From Eriocheir sinensis (taxonomy: Eukaryota > Arthropoda > Malacostraca > Decapoda > Varunidae), in NCBI RefSeq assembly GCF_024679095.1, contig NW_026111754.1:981001-1045000 (forward strand): a stretch of DNA of 64,000 nt, in the 5' to 3' direction. The position numbers were made by a program, and so were the translations under genes. This document shows, piece by piece, positions 16,031 through 36,370 of this stretch; positions within the stretch are counted from its first letter, which is position 1; every line of letters begins with the position of its first letter. The notes under the pieces are model-generated. The model was not told where the DNA came from, did no database searches, and saw only the letters and a program-made list of their open reading frames with translations.

Positions 16031-18940
16031 AAGGAAAATATATACAAAATACACATAGAACAAAGTAAAATTGTATCAATATAAATATACAGAATATCAA
16101 TAAACTAATGTAAAAATTTATGAAAATAAAGATGCAAAATACCTATAAAATAACTCATATTTAAAAAATATATATATACAAAAATACACATAAAATAATC
16201 AAATTTGTATTGAAATAAATATACAAAATACACATACAATAAGGAATTTTTTTTTATTGAAATAGATATGCTAAATACACATAAAATAATATAAATTTGT
16301 ATCAAAATATATACGAATACACAAAATAAAATAACGTAGATTTTTATGAAAATATAAATATGAAATAAATATACAAAATAAATATAAAATAAGGTAAATT
16401 TGTAATGAAATATATGTAAAAATACACATAAAATAATATAAATTTGTATGAAAATATATATACAAATACACATACAATAAAATAACGTAAATGTAACGTA
16501 AATAATGAAAATGTATTTACAAAATACACATAAAATAATTTAAATACGTAGAAAAAATATATATACAAAAATACACATAAAATAATGTAAATTCGTATCA
16601 AAAGAAATAAACAAAATTACAATAAAAAAATGAATATTTCTAGGAAAATATATATACAAAACACAAATAAAATAACTTAAATTTGAATAAAAATATATAG
16701 AAAAATACGCAAAAATAAATTCAATTTGTTTGAAAATAGATATGCAAAATACACGTAAAATTAATAATACAAATACATATACAAAATAAACATAAAATAA
16801 TATAAATTTGTATGAAAATATATAAACAACTACACATAGAATAATGTAAATTTGTATAAAATATTTTTGCAATATACACATTAAATAATGTAAATATGTA
16901 TAAAAAATATATACAAAAAGCAAATAGAATAATGTAAAATCGTATCAAAATAAATACACAGAGTTTTAATAAAATAATGTAAATTTGTATGAAAATAAAG
17001 ATGCAAAATTCCCATAAAATAGCGATTTTTTTTTTAAATATATATACCAAAACACACATAAAATATTTAAATTTGTATTGAAATAAATATACAAAATGCA
17101 CATACAATAAGGTAAATTTGTATTGAAAGAGATATGCAAAAATACATATAAAACAATGTAAATTTTTTTCAAAATATATATACGAATACATATAAAATAA
17201 CGTAGATTTCTATAAAAAATATATATACAAAATACACATAAAATTAAGTAAATACGTATAAAAAAATGTATACAAAATACACATAAAATAATGTAAATTC
17301 GAATCAAAATAAATAACAAAATAGCAATAAAAGAATGTGTATTTGTATAAATAAGAATATACAGAATACACATAAAATAAAGTAAATTTGTATAAAACTA
17401 TATACAAAAATACACATAAGTAATTAAATTTGAATGAAAATAGGTATACAAAATACACATAAAATAAGCTAAATTTGAATTGAAATATATATACAAAATA
17501 CATAAAATAATGTAAATTTTTATCAAAATATTTATACAAATACACATATAATAGTGTAAATTTGTATAAAAATATATAAACAAAATACTCATTAAATACT
17601 TTAAATACGTATAAAAGATATGTACAAAATACACATATAAGAATGTAATTCGTATCAAAAGAAATAAACAAAATACCAATAAATTAATGTAAATTTGTAT
17701 GAGAAAACGTATACAAAATAAATATAAAATAACGCAAATTTCTATAAAAATATATGAACAAAAATGCACATAAAATAAAGTAAATTTGCATATAAATATA
17801 TATACAAAACACACATTAAATAATGTAAATGCGTACATAAAATAACGTAAATTTGTATAAATCTATATACAAAAATTCACAAAAGTAATTAAATTTGTAT
17901 GAAAATACATATACAAAATACACATAAAATAAGCTAAATTTGAATTGAAATATATATAAAAAATACATAAAATAATGTAAATTTGTATCAAAATATTTAT
18001 ACAAATACACATATAATAACGTAAATTTGTATAAAAATATATAAAGAAAATACTCATTAAATGCTTTAAATAAGTATAAAAAAAAAATATGTACAAAATA
18101 CACATATAATAATGTAATTCGTATCAAAATAAGTAAACAAAATACCAATAAAATAATATAAATTTGTATGAGAAAACATATACAAAATACACATAAAATA
18201 ACGCAAATTTCTCTAAAAATATATGTACAAAAATGCACGTAAAATAAAGTAAATTTGCATAAAAATATATGTACAAAACACACATTAAATAATGTAAATG
18301 CGTATGAAAATATGTATACAAAATACCTATGAAATAATCTAAATTCGTATCGAATTAAATTAACAAAATACTAATAAAATAATGTAATTATGGATGAAAA
18401 TATATATAGAAAATACACATAAAATAACCTAAATACAAATACAGATATACACATAAAATAATTTAAAATTGAATGAAATAAATATACAAAATAAACATAA
18501 AATAAGGTAAATTTGTAATGAAATATATGTAAAAAATACACATAAAATAATGTCAATTTGTATGAAAATATATATACAAATACACATAAAATAACATGAA
18601 TTTATATAAAAATATATATTCAAAATAAAACATTAAATAATGTAAATGCATATGAAAATATATATACAAAATACATATAAAATACTGTAAACTCGTATCA
18701 AAGTAAATCAACAAAATACCAATAAAATAATATATATTTGAATGAATATAAATTTACAAAATACACATAACATAACAAAAAAAAAATTAAAATTTATACA
18801 AAAATACCCAGAAATAATTTGAATTTGTATGAAAATAGATAAACAAAATACACTTAAAACTAGGTAAATTTCATTTGAAATATATATACAAAATACTCAT
18901 AAGATATTGTAAATTTGTGTCAACATATATCAACAAATAC

Positions 18941-18972
18941 ACGTAACGTAACGTAACGTAACGTAACGTAAA
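18941..18972. repeat. (ACGTA)n pentamer, expanded copy-B allele
   Basis: Six perfect ACGTA units at the position where copy A carries fewer and one mutated unit. Confidence 0.92.
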
Positions 18973-21053
18973 TTTGTATAAAATATATATATACAAAATA
19001 CACATTAAATTAAGGGAAAATGTATAAAAAAATATATACAAAATACACATAGAATATTGTAAAATCGATTCAAAATAAATCAAAAGCATATCAATAAAAT
19101 AATGTAAATTTCTATGAAAATAAAGATGCAAAATACACATAAAATAACACATATTTGTATAAAAATATATATACAAAAATACACATAAAATAATAGAATT
19201 TGTATTAAAATAAATATACAAAATGCATATACAATAAGGTAAACTTGTATTGAAATAGATATGCAAAATACACATCAAATAATGTAAATTTGTATTAAAA
19301 TATATATACGAAAACACATAAAATAACGTAGATTTCTATGAAAATATATAAAAAAATACACATAAAATGATGTAAATACGTATAAAAATATATATACAAA
19401 ATACACATAAAAAAAGGTAAATTCGTATCAAATTCAATAAACTAAATTTCAATAAAAGAATGTATATATGTAGGAAATCAATATACAAAATAATATATAA
19501 AAAATCTAAAATTTTTATTAAAATACATACCAAAAAACACAAAAATAATTTCAATTTGTATGAAAATACATATACAAAATCCACATAAAATTAGGTAGAT
19601 TTGTATTGAAATACATATACAAAATTCACATAAAATAATGTAAATTTGTATGAAAATATATAAACAAATAGACATAAAGTAACGTATGTTTGTATAAAAT
19701 ATATATAGAAAATGCACATCAAATAATGTAAATATATAAAATAAAATATATACAAAATACACATAGAACAATGTAAAATCGTATCAAGATAAATACACAG
19801 AATATCAATAAAATAATGTAAAATTGTATGAAAATAAAGATGCAAAATACCCATTAAAAAAAACATATATTTCATAAAAATATATATACAAAAATACACA
19901 TCAAATAACTAAATTTGTATTAAAATAAATATACAAAATGCACATTCAATATGATAAATTTGAATTAAAATAGATATGCAAAACACACATCAAACAATGT
20001 AAATTTGTTTCAAAATATATATACAAAATACATATAAAATAATGTAAATTCGTACAAAAATAAATAAACAAAATACCAATAGAAGAATGTGAATTTGTAT
20101 GAAAATAAATATACAAAATAAACATAAAATAAGGTAAATTTGTATAAAACTATATACAGAAATACACAAAAGTAATTTAAATTTGTATGAAAATAGATAT
20201 ACAAAATATACATAAAATAAAGTAAATTTGTATTTAAATATATATACAAAATACATAAAATAATGTAAATTTGTATCAAAATATTTTTAAGAGATGCGCA
20301 TAAAATAACGTAAATTTGTTTTAAAATATATAAACAAAATACACATTAAATAATGAAAATACGTATACAATATATATACAAAATACAAATATTATAATAT
20401 AAATTCGTATCAAAATACGTAGCCAAAATACCAATAAAAAATGTAAATTTCTATGAAAAAAAATATACAAAATACATATAAAATAACTCAAATTTCTATA
20501 AAAATATATGTACAAAAATGCACCTAAAATAATTTAAATTTGTATGAAAATAAATAAACAAAATACACATAAACAGGTCAGATTTGTTGTAAAATAAGTA
20601 CAAAATACACTTAAAATAAAGTTAATTTGTATAAAAAACATCAACACAAATGCACTTAAAATTAAGTATAATTCTATAAAAAATATATATACAAAAAACA
20701 CATTAAATAATGTAAATGCGTATACAAATATGTATAGAAAATACACGTGAAATAATCTAAATTTGAATCAAATAATGAACAAAATACTGAAAAAATAGTG
20801 TAATTTTGAATGAAAATATATATAAAAAATAACGTAAATACTAATAAATATATACACATGAAATAATTTAAATTTGAATGAAAATAAATAAAAAAATAAA
20901 CATATAATAAGGCAAATTTGTAATGAAATATATTTACAAACTACAAGTAAAATAATGTAGATTTGTATCAAAATATATATACAAATACACGTAAAATAAC
21001 ATAAATTTGTGTAAAAATATATATACAAAATACACGTTAAATAATGTAAATAC

Positions 21054-21222
<169 letters not shown>

Positions 21223-21524
21223 ACATACACATAATATAATGTAAATTCGCTTCAAAATAGATCAACAAAATACCAATAAATTAATGTAAATTTGTGTCAA
21301 AATAAATTTAGAAAATACATATAACAAAACAAAAATTAGTATAAACATATATGCAAAAATACACAAAAATAATTTAAATATGTATAAAAATAGATATACA
21401 AAATACACATAAAATTTGGTAAATTTATATTGAAATATACGTATATACAAAATACCCATAAAATTAGGTAAATTTCTATCAAAATATATAAACAAACAAA
21501 CATAAAATAACGTAAATTTGCATA

Positions 21525-21774
<250 letters not shown>

Positions 21775-22104
21775 TAATGTAAATATGTAAGGAAAATATA
21801 TAGAAAATACACCTAGAATAATGTAAAATTGTTTCAATATAAATATACAGAATATCAATAAAGTAATGTAAAAACTTATGAAAATAAAGATGCAAAATAC
21901 CCATTAAATTACTCATATTTAAAAAATATATATATACAAAAATACATATAAAATAATTAAATTTGTATTGAAATAAATATACAAAATACACATACAATAA
22001 CGTAAATTTTTATTGAAATAGATATGCTAAATACACATAAAATAATATAAATTTGTATCAAAACATACACGAATACACAAAATAAAATAACGTAATTTTT
22101 TATG

Positions 22105-25456
<3,352 letters not shown>

Positions 25457-25847
25457 AAATACACATTAAATAATGGAAAAATGTACAAAAAATATATACA
25501 AAATACACATAGAGTAATGTAAAATCGGGTCAAAATAAATGAGCAGAATATCAATAAAATAATGTAAATTTCTATGAAAATAAAGATGCAAAATACCCAT
25601 AAAATATCGGATATTTGTATAAAAATATATATACAAAAATACGCATAAAATAATTAAATTTGTATTAAAATAAATATACAAAATGCACGTACAATAAGGT
25701 AAATTTGTATTAAAATAGATATGCAAAATACACATCAAATAATGTAGATTTGTATTAAAATATATATACGAAAAAACATAAAATAACGTAGATATTCTAT
25801 GAAAATATATATATACAAAATACACATAAAATAATGTAAATACGTAT

Positions 25848-27483
<1,636 letters not shown>

Positions 27484-30272
27484 CAAAATACACCTAAAAT
27501 AAGGTAAATTCGTCTCAAATTCAATAAATTAAATTTCAATAAAAGAATGTATATATGTAGGAAAATAAATATACAAAATAGTATAAAAAATAACAAAAAT
27601 TTGTATAAAAATATATACAAAAATACACAAAAATAATTTCAATTTGTATGAAAATAGATATACAAAATACACATAAAATTTGATAAATTTGCAATAAAAT
27701 ACATATACAAAATACACATAAAATAATGTAAATTTGTATGAAAATATATAAACAAATAGACATAAAGTAACATATATTTGAATAAAATATATATAGAAAA
27801 TGCACATTAAATAATGTAAATATGTAAAGTAAAATACATACAAAATACACATAGAATAATGTAAAATCGTATCAAAATAAATACACAGAATATCAATAAA
27901 ATAAAATAAATTTGTATGAAAATAAAGATGCAAAATACCCATCAAAAAAGCATATTTTTATAAAAATATGTATACAAAAACCCACATCAAATAATGAAAT
28001 TTGTATTAAAATAAATATACAAAATGCACATACAATATGGTAAATTTGTATTGAAATAGATATACAAAACACACATAAAACAATGTAAATTTATTTCAAA
28101 ATATATATACAAATACACATAAAAAAACGTAAATTTCTATAAAAATATATATAAAAAATACATAAAAAAATACATAAAAATAATTTAAATTTGTATGAAA
28201 ATAAATATACAAAATACACATAAAATTAGGTAAATATGTATTGAAATACATATACAAAATACATATAAAATAAAGTAAATTTGATTGAAAATATACAAAC
28301 AACTACACTTTAAATATCGTAAATTTGTAAAAAATATATATACAAAATACACATTAAATAATGCAGATATGTATGAAAAAAATATATACAAAACACAAAT
28401 AGAATAGTGTAAAATCGTATCAAAATAAATACACAGAATATTAATAAAATAATGTAAATTTGTATGAAAATAAAGATGCAAAATACCAATAAAATAACGC
28501 ATTTTTTATAAAATATATATATACCAAAATACACATAAAATATTTAAATTTGTATTAAAATAAATATACAAAATGCACATTTATTAAGGTAAATTTGTAT
28601 TGAAATAGATATGCAAAATACATATAAAACAATGTAAATTTGTTTCAAAATATATATACGAATACACAAAATAACGTAGATTTCTATAAAAAATATATAT
28701 ACAAAATAAATATAAAATTAAGTAAATACGTATAAAAAAATGTATGCAAAATACACATATAATAATGTAAACTGGTATCAAAATAGATAAACAAAATATC
28801 AATAAAAGAATGAGTATTTGTATGAATAAAAATAAACAAAATACACATAAACTAACGTAAATTTGTATTAAAGTTTATACAAAAATACAAAAAAGTAATT
28901 AAATTTGAATGAAAATAGATATACAAAATACACTTAAAATAAGCTAAATTTGAATTGAAATATATATACAAAATACATAAAATAATGTAAATTTGTATAA
29001 AATATATATACAAAATACACATTAAATAATGGAAAAAAGTTTAAAACAATTTATACAAAATACACAAAGAATAATATAATATCGTATCAAAATAAATGAG
29101 CAGAATATCAATAAAATAATGTAAATTTCTATGAAAATAAAGATGAAAAATACCCATAAAATAACGGATATTTTTATAAAAATATATATGCAAAAAGACA
29201 CATAAAATAATTAAATTTGTTTTAAAATAAATATGCAAAATACACGTACAATAAGGTAAATTTGTATTGAAATAGATATGCAAAATACACATCAAATAAT
29301 GTAGATTTCTATTAAAATATATATACGAAAACACATAAAATAAAGTAAATTTCTATGAAAATATATATACAAAATACATATAAAATTATGTAAATACGTA
29401 TAAAAATATATATACAAAATACACCTAAAATAAGGTAATTTCGTCTCAAATTTAATAAACTAAATTTCAATAAAAGAATGTATATATGTAGGAAAATAAA
29501 TATACAAAATAATATATAAAATAACTAAAATTTGTATAAAAATATATACAAAAATACACAAAAATAATTTCAATTTGTATGGAAATAGATATATAAAATA
29601 CACATAAAATTTGGTAAATTTGTATAGAAATACATATACAAAATACACATAAAATAATGTAAATTTGTATAAAAATATATAAACAAATAGACATAAAGTA
29701 ACATATATTTGTATAAAATATATATAGAAAATGCACATTAAAAAATGTAAATATGTAAAATACATACAAAATACACACAGAATGATGTAAAATCGTATCA
29801 AAATAAATACACAGAATATCAATAAAATAATGTAAATTTGTATGAAAATAAAGAAGTAAAATACCCATAAAAAGCATATTTTTTTAAAAATATGTATACA
29901 AAAACACACTTTAAATAATTAAATTTGTATTAAAATAAATATACAAAATTCACATACAATATGGTAAATTTGTATTGAAATAGATATGCAAAACACACAT
30001 AAAACAATGTAAATTTATTTCAAAATACATATACGAATACACATAAAAAAACGTAAATTTCTATAAAAATATATATATAAAATACATACAAAAATACACA
30101 CAAAAAATTTAAATTTGTATGAAAATAAATATACAAAATACACATAAGATTAGGTAAATTTTTATTGAAATACATATACAAAATACACATAAAATAATGT
30201 AAATTTGAATGAAAATATATAAACAAATACACTTTAAATAACATAATTTTTTTATAAAATATATATACAGAA

Positions 30273-31582
30273 TTTTTTTTACAACAAAGGAGGCAGCTCA
30301 AGGGCACACAAAAAAAGAATACAATAATAAAAAAAAAAGCCCGCTACTCGCTGCTCCTAAAAAAGAAACAAAAGAGGTGGCCAAAAGCAAGATCTAATAC
30401 GGGAGGAGAGATGTCCTGATACCCTCCTCTTGAAAGAGTTCAAGTCGTAGGCAGGAGGAAATACAGATGAAGGAAGATTGTTCCAGAGTTTACCAGCGTG
30501 AGGGATGAAAGAGTGAAGATGCTGGTTAACTCTTGCGTAAGGGGTTTGGACAGTATAGGGATGAGCATGAGTAGAAAGTCGAGTGCAGCGGATCCGCGGG
30601 AGGGGGGGAGGCATGCAATTAGCAAGTTCAGAAGAGCAGTCAGCGTGGAAATATCGATAGAAGATAGAAAGAGAGGCAACATTGCGGCGGAATTTAAGAG
30701 GTAGAAGACTATCAGTATGAGGAGGAGAGCTGATGAGACGAAGAGCCTTAGCTTCCACTCTGTCCAGAAGAGCTGTGTGAGTGGAGCCCCCCCACACATG
30801 AGATGCATACTCCATACGAGGGCGGACAAGGCCCCTGTATATGGGCAGCAACTCTGCAGGGGAGAAGAACTGGCGGAGACGGTACAGAACGCCCAGCCTC
30901 GAGGAAGCTGATTTAGTAAGAGATGAAATATGAAGTTTCCAGCTGAGATTTTGAGTTAAGGATAGACCGAGGATGTTTAGTGTTGAGGAAGGTGATAGCT
31001 GGGTGTTGTCAAAGAATAGGGGATAGTTGTTTGGAAGATTGTGTTGAGTGGATAGGTGGAGAAACTGTGTTTTTGAGGCGTTGAAGGACACCAGGTTCTT
31101 CTTGCCCCAATCGGAAATAATAGTAAGGTCTGAGGCTAAGCGTTCTGCAGCCTCCAGCCTTGAGTCGTTAAGTTCCTGTAGGGTGGGTCTTCTATTAAAA
31201 GAAGTTGAGTAATGCAGAGTGGAATCATCGGCGTAGGAATGGATAGGACAGTTCGTTTTGGAAAGAAGATCATCAATGAACAACATAAAAAGAGTGGGAG
31301 ATAGGACAGAACCCTGTGGGACATCACTTTTAATAGATTTAGGGGAAGAACAGTGACCGTCTACCACGGCAGAAATAGAACGGTCAGAAAGGAAACTGGA
31401 GATAAAGGTACAGAGAGATGGATAGAAACCGAAGGAGGGTAGTTTGGAAAGCAAAGATTTGTGCCAGACCCTATCAAAAGCTTTTGATATGTCCAGCGCA
31501 ATAGCAAAAGTTTCACCGAAACTGCTAAGAGAGGATGACCAAGAGTCAGTTAAGAAGGCTAGGAGATCACCCGTAGAACGGG
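30273..31582 (-). mobile_element. 5'-truncated LINE, family with conserved 3' UTR
   Basis: The element runs on the - strand from a truncated 5' edge at about 31582 to a 3' end at about 30273 (T-run 30273-30280). Its 3' UTR includes AGCAGCGAGTAGCGGGC and GCCCTTGAGCTGCCTCCTTT just before the A-tail. A copy of the same 3' end, in the opposite orientation, lies at 57555-57690, so this is a family and not a unique sequence. Confidence 0.88.
30357..31582 (-). pseudogene. Non-LTR reverse transcriptase, C-terminal ~400 codons open
   Basis: One uninterrupted frame of about 400 codons ending at a stop at 30357. It carries RSTGDLLAFL (RT block 2), ALDISKAFDRVWH (block 3, catalytic Asp), VPQGSVLSPTLFMLFIDDLL (block 4), YADD at 31224-31235 (catalytic), NASKTQFLHL, ILGLSLTQNLSWKLHI (thumb), and a C-terminal RVNQHLHSFIPHAGKLWNNLP followed by FKRRVSGHLSS. 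It lacks the endonuclease and RT block 1. The open frame also continues 5' through the 36-bp repeat as a Pro-rich peptide; that is not part of the gene. The absence of stops or frameshifts in the retained part suggests a fairly young insertion. Confidence 0.88.
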
Positions 31583-34500
31583 TTAGCGTGCGAGGGACAG
31601 GAGGAGGCGGTGGTGGGGGTGGCGTGCGAGGAACCATATGAGGCGGTGGCGGGGTTAGCGTGCGGGGGACAGGAGGAGGCGGTGGTGGGGGTGGCGTGCG
31701 AGGAACCATATGAGGCGGTGGCGGGGTTGGCGTGCGAGGGACAGGAGGAGGCGGTGGTGGGGGTGGCGTGCGAGGAACCATATGAGGCGGTGGCGGGGTT
31801 GGCGTGCGAGGGACAGGAGGAGGCGGTGGTGGGGGTGGCGTGCGAGGAACCATATGAGGCGGTGGCGGGGTTAGCGTGCGAGGGACAGGAGGAGGCGGCC
31901 GCGTGGGTGGCGTTCGAAAAACAGGGGGAGGCGGAGGCGGGGGTGGAGTGCGAGAGTCTGGAGGAGTCGGTGGCAGGGTTGGCGTGCGAGGGACAGGAGG
32001 AGACGGCTGCGGGGATGGCGTGCGAGAGACAGGAGGAGCCCATGGCGTGGGTTGTGTGCGAGGAACAGGAAGAGGCGTTGTCGGGAGTGGCGTGCGAAGG
32101 ACAGGAAGAGACTGTGGCGGGGGTGGCGTGCGAGGGAAAGGAAGAGGTGGTGGCGGGGGTGGCATGCGAGGGACAGGAGGAAGCGGATGCGGGGGTGGCG
32201 TGCAAAGGACAGAAGGAGTCGGTGGCGGGGGTGGCGTTAGAGGGACAGGAGGAGGCGGTGGCGGGGGTGGCGTGCGAGGGACAGTAGGAGGCGGTGGAGG
32301 GGATGGCGTTCGATAGATAGGAGGAGGCGGTGTCCGGGTTGGCGTGCGAGGGACAGTAGGAGGCGGTGGCGAGGTTGACGTTCGAGGGACAGGAGGAGGC
32401 GGTTGCGAGGTTTACGTTAGAGGGACAGGAGGAAACGGTGGCGGGAGTGGCGTGTGAGGGAAAGTAGGAGGCGGTGGCTGGGTGGCGTGGGAGGGACAGG
32501 AGGAAGCGGTGGCGGGGGTGGCGTGCGAGGGACAGTAGGAGACGGTGGCGTCGTTCGATAGATAGGAGGAGGTGGTGGCGGGGGTGACGTGCGAGGGACA
32601 GGAGGATACAATGGCAGGGTTGGCGTGCGAGGGACAGGAGGAGGCGGTTACGGGGGTGACGTTCGAGGGACAGTAGGAGGCGGTGGCGGGGGTGGCGTGC
32701 GAGGGAAAGGAGGAGGCGGTAGCGGGGATAACGTTCGAAGGAAAGGAGTTGCGGTGGCATGGGTGGCGTGCGAGGGAAAGGAGGAGGCGGCGGCGGGGGT
32801 GTCGTGCGAGGGAAAGGAGGAGGCGGTGGCGGGGGTGTCGTGCGAGGGAAAGGAGGAGGCGGTGGCGTGGGTGTCGTGCGAGGGAAAGGAGGAGGCGGCG
32901 GCGGGGGTGTCGTGCGAGGGAAAGGAGGAGGCGGCGGCGGGGGTGTCGTGCGAGGGAAAGGAGGAGGCGGCGGCGGGGGTGTCGTGCGAGGGAAAGGAGG
33001 AGGCGGTGGCGGGGGTGTCGTGCGAGGGAAAGGAGGAGGCGGTGGCATGGGTGTCGTGCGAGGGAAAGGAGGAGGCGGCGGCGGGGGTGTCGTGCGAGGA
33101 AAAGGAGGAGGCGGCGGCTGGGGTGTCGTGCGAGGAAAGAAGGAGGCGTCGGCGTGGGTGTCGTGCGAGGGAAAGGAGGAGGCGCCGGGGTGGCGTGCGA
33201 GGGATAGGTGGAGGCGGCTGCTGGGGTGTCGTGCGAGGGAATTGTGTAGTCGGCGCAGGGGGTGTCGTGCGAGGGAAAGGAGGAGGCGGCGGCGGGGGTG
33301 TCGTGCGAGGGAAAGGAGGAGGCGGCGCCGGGGGTGTCGTGCGAGGGAAAGGAGGAGGCGGCGGCGGGGGTGTCGTGCGAGGGAAAGGAGTTGCCGGCGG
33401 CGGGGGTGTCGTGCGAGGGATAGGAGAAGGCGGCGGGGTGTCGTGCGATGAACAGGAGGAGGCGGTGGCGGGGGTGTCGTGCGAGAGAAAGGAGGAGGCG
33501 GCGGCGGGGTTTTTGTGCGAGGGAAAAGAGGAGGCGGCGGCGGGGTAACGTGCGAGGGAAAGGAGGAGGCGGCGCGGGGTGTCGTGAGGGAAACGAGGAG
33601 GCGGCTGCGGGGGTGTCGTGCGTGGGACAGGAGGAGGCGGCCGCGTGGGTGGCGTTCGAAAGACAGGAGGAGGCGATGGCGGGGGTGAAGTGCGAGAGTC
33701 AGGAGGAATCGGTGGCGGGGGTGGCGTGCGAGGGACATGAGGTAGCGATTGCGGGGATGGCGTGCGAGAGACAGGAGGAGGCGGTGGCGTGGGTGGTGTA
33801 CGAGGGACAGGAGGAGGCGTTGTCGGGAGTGGCGTGCGTGGGACAGGAGGAGACTGTGGCTGGGGTGACGTGCAAGGGACAGAAGGAGGCGGTGGCGGGG
33901 TTGACGTGTGAGGGACAGGAGGAGGCGGTGGCGGGGGTGGCGTGCAAGGGACAGAAGGAGTCGGTGGCAGGGTTGGTGTGCGAGGGACATGAGGAGACGG
34001 CTGCGGGGATGGCGTGCAAGAGACAGGAGGAGCCCATGGCGTGGGTTGTGTGCGAGGAACAGGAAGAGGCGTTGTCGGGAGTGGCGTGCGAAGGACAGGA
34101 AGAGACTGTGGCGGGGGTGGCGTGCCAGGGAAAGGAAGAGGTGGTTGCGGGGGTGGCATGCGAGGGACAGGAGGAAGCGGATGCGGGGGTGGCGTGCAAA
34201 GGACAGAAGGAGTCGGTGGCGGGGGTGGCGTTAGAGGGACAGGAGGAAGCGGTGGCGGGGGTGGCGTGTGAGGGAAAGTAGGAGGCGGTGGAGGGGATGG
34301 CGTTCGATAGATAGGAGGAGGTGGTGTCCGGGTTGGCGTGCGAGGTACAGGAGGAGGCTGTGGCGAGGTTGACGTTCGAGGGACAGGAGGAGGCGGTTGC
34401 GAGGTTTACGTTAGAGGGACAGGAGGAAACGATGGCGGGAGTGGCGTGTGAGGGAATGTAGGAGGCGGTGGCTGGGTGGCGTGGGAGGGACAGGAGGAAG

Positions 34501-36370
34501 CGGTGGCGGGGGTGGTGTGCGAGGGACAGTAGGAGACGGTGGCGTCGTTCGATAGATAGGAGGAGGTGGTGGCGGGGGTGACGTGCGAGGGACAGGAGGA
34601 TACAATGGCAGGGTTGGCGTGCAAGGGACAGGAGGAGGCGGTTACGGGGGTGACGTTCGAGGGACAGAAGGAGGCGGTGGCGGGGGTGGCGTGCGAGGGA
34701 AAGGAGGAGGCGGTAGCGGGGATAACGTTCGAAGGAAAGGAGTTGCGGTGGCATGGGTGGCGTGCGAGGGAAAGGAGGAGGCGGCGGCGGGGGTGTCGTG
34801 CGAGGGAAAGGAGGAGGCGGTGGCGGGGGTGTCGTGCGAGGGAAAGGAGGAGGCGGTGGCATGGGTGTCGTGCGAGGGAAAGGAGGAGGCGGCGGCGGGG
34901 GTGTCGTGCGAGGGAAAGGAGGAGGCGGCGCCGGGGGTGTCGTGCGAGGGAAAGGAGGAGGCGGCGGCGGGGGTGTCGTGCGAGGGAAAGGAGGAGGCGG
35001 CGCCGGGGGTGTCGTGCGAGGGAAAGGAGGAGGCGGCGGCGTGGGTGTCGTGCGAGGGAAAGGAGGAGGCGGCGCGGGGTGTCGAGGGAAAGGAGGAGGT
35101 GGCGGGGGTGTCGTGCGAGGGAAAGGAGGAGGCGGCGGGGGCGGGGGGGTCGGGCGAGGGACAGTCGGAGGCGGCGGCGGGGGTGTCGTGCGAGGGAAAG
35201 GAGGAGGCGGCGGCGGGGGTGTCGTGCGAGGGAAAGGAGGAGGCGGCGGCGGGGGTGTCGTGCGAGGGAAAGGAGGAGGCGGCGGCGGGGGTGTCGTGCG
35301 AGGGAAAGGAGGAGGCGGCGGCGGGGGTGTCGTGCGAGGGAAAGGAGGAGGCGGCGCCGGGGGTGTCGTGTGAGGGAAACGAGGAGGCGGCTGCGGGGGT
35401 GTCGTGCGTGGGACAGGAGGAGGCGGCCGCGTGGGTGGCGTTCGAAAGACAGGAGGAGGCGATGGCGGGGGTGAAGTGCGAGAGTCAGGAGGAATCGGTG
35501 GCGGGGGTGGCGTGCGAGGGACATGAGGTAGCGATTGCGGGGATGGCGTGCGAGAGACAGGAGGAGGCGGTGGCGTGGGTGGTGTACGAGGGACAGGAGG
35601 AGGCGTTGTCGGGAGTGGCGTGCGTGGGACAGGAGGAGACTGTGGCTGGGGTGACGTGCAAGGGACAGAAGGAGGCGGTGGCGGGGTTGACGTGTGAGGG
35701 ACAGGAGGAGGCGGTGGCGGGGGTGGCGTGCAAGGGACAGAAGGAGTCGGTGGCGGGGGTGGCGTGCGAGGGACAGGAAGAGGCGGTGGCGAAGGTTGCG
35801 GACGAGGAAGTGTAGGAGTCGGAGGCGGGTCTGGCATGGGAGGGACAGGAAGAGGCGGTGGCGGGGGTGGCTTACGAGGTACAGGAGGAAGCGGTGGCGG
35901 GGGTGCCGTGCTAGGGATAGTAGGAGGCGGTGGCGGGGGTGGCGTAGGAGGGACAAGAAGAGGCGGTGGCGGGGTTGGCGTGCGAGGGACAGGAAAAGGC
36001 AGTGTCGGGGTTGGGGTGGGAGGGACGGGAGTAAGCCGGGAGCGGGGGTGGCGTGGGAGGAACAGGAAGAGGCATTGGCGGGGGTGGCGTGGGAGGGACA
36101 GGAGTAAGCTGTGGCGGGGGTGGCGTGGGAGGAACAGGAGGAGGCTGTGGTCGGGTTGGCGTGCGAGGGACAGGAGGAGGCGGTGGCCGGGTTGGCGTGC
36201 GAGGGACAGGAGGAGGCGGTGGCCGGGTTGGCGTGCGAGGGGCAGGAGGAGGCGGTGGCGGGGGTGGCGTTCGAGGGACAGTAGGAGGCGGTGGCGTGGG
36301 TGGCGTGGGAGGGAAAGGAGGAAGCGGTGGCGGGGGTGGCGTTCGAGAGACAGAAGGAGGCGGTGGCGGG
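31583..36370 (+). repeat. G-rich 36-bp minisatellite, block 1
   Basis: Tandem units of 36 bp with consensus GGCGTGCGAGGGACAGGAGG plus AGGCGGTGGCGGGGGT. Variants include GTCGTGCGAGGGAAAGG (dominant at 32770-33600 and 34770-35400) and GAGGAACCATATGAGGCGG, which alternates with the main unit in 72-bp dimers at 31600-31880. A larger copy is visible: 32589 onward matches 34583 onward (offset 1994). Length 36 keeps frames open on both strands (Gly/Arg-rich on +, Pro-rich on -), so the long frames here are compositional and I do not call a gene. Confidence 0.95.

Noticed and set aside
18941..18972. Telomere-like pentamer array
   Set aside because: The unit is ACGTA, not the arthropod TTAGG; only six units, derived from the local satellite motif.
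31567..35956. Pro-rich open frames of 500-800 codons (PPPPPVPRT-like) on the - strand and Gly-rich ones on +
   Set aside because: Consequence of the 36-bp unit being a multiple of 3; open in several phases, no signal peptide, no unique flanking exon.
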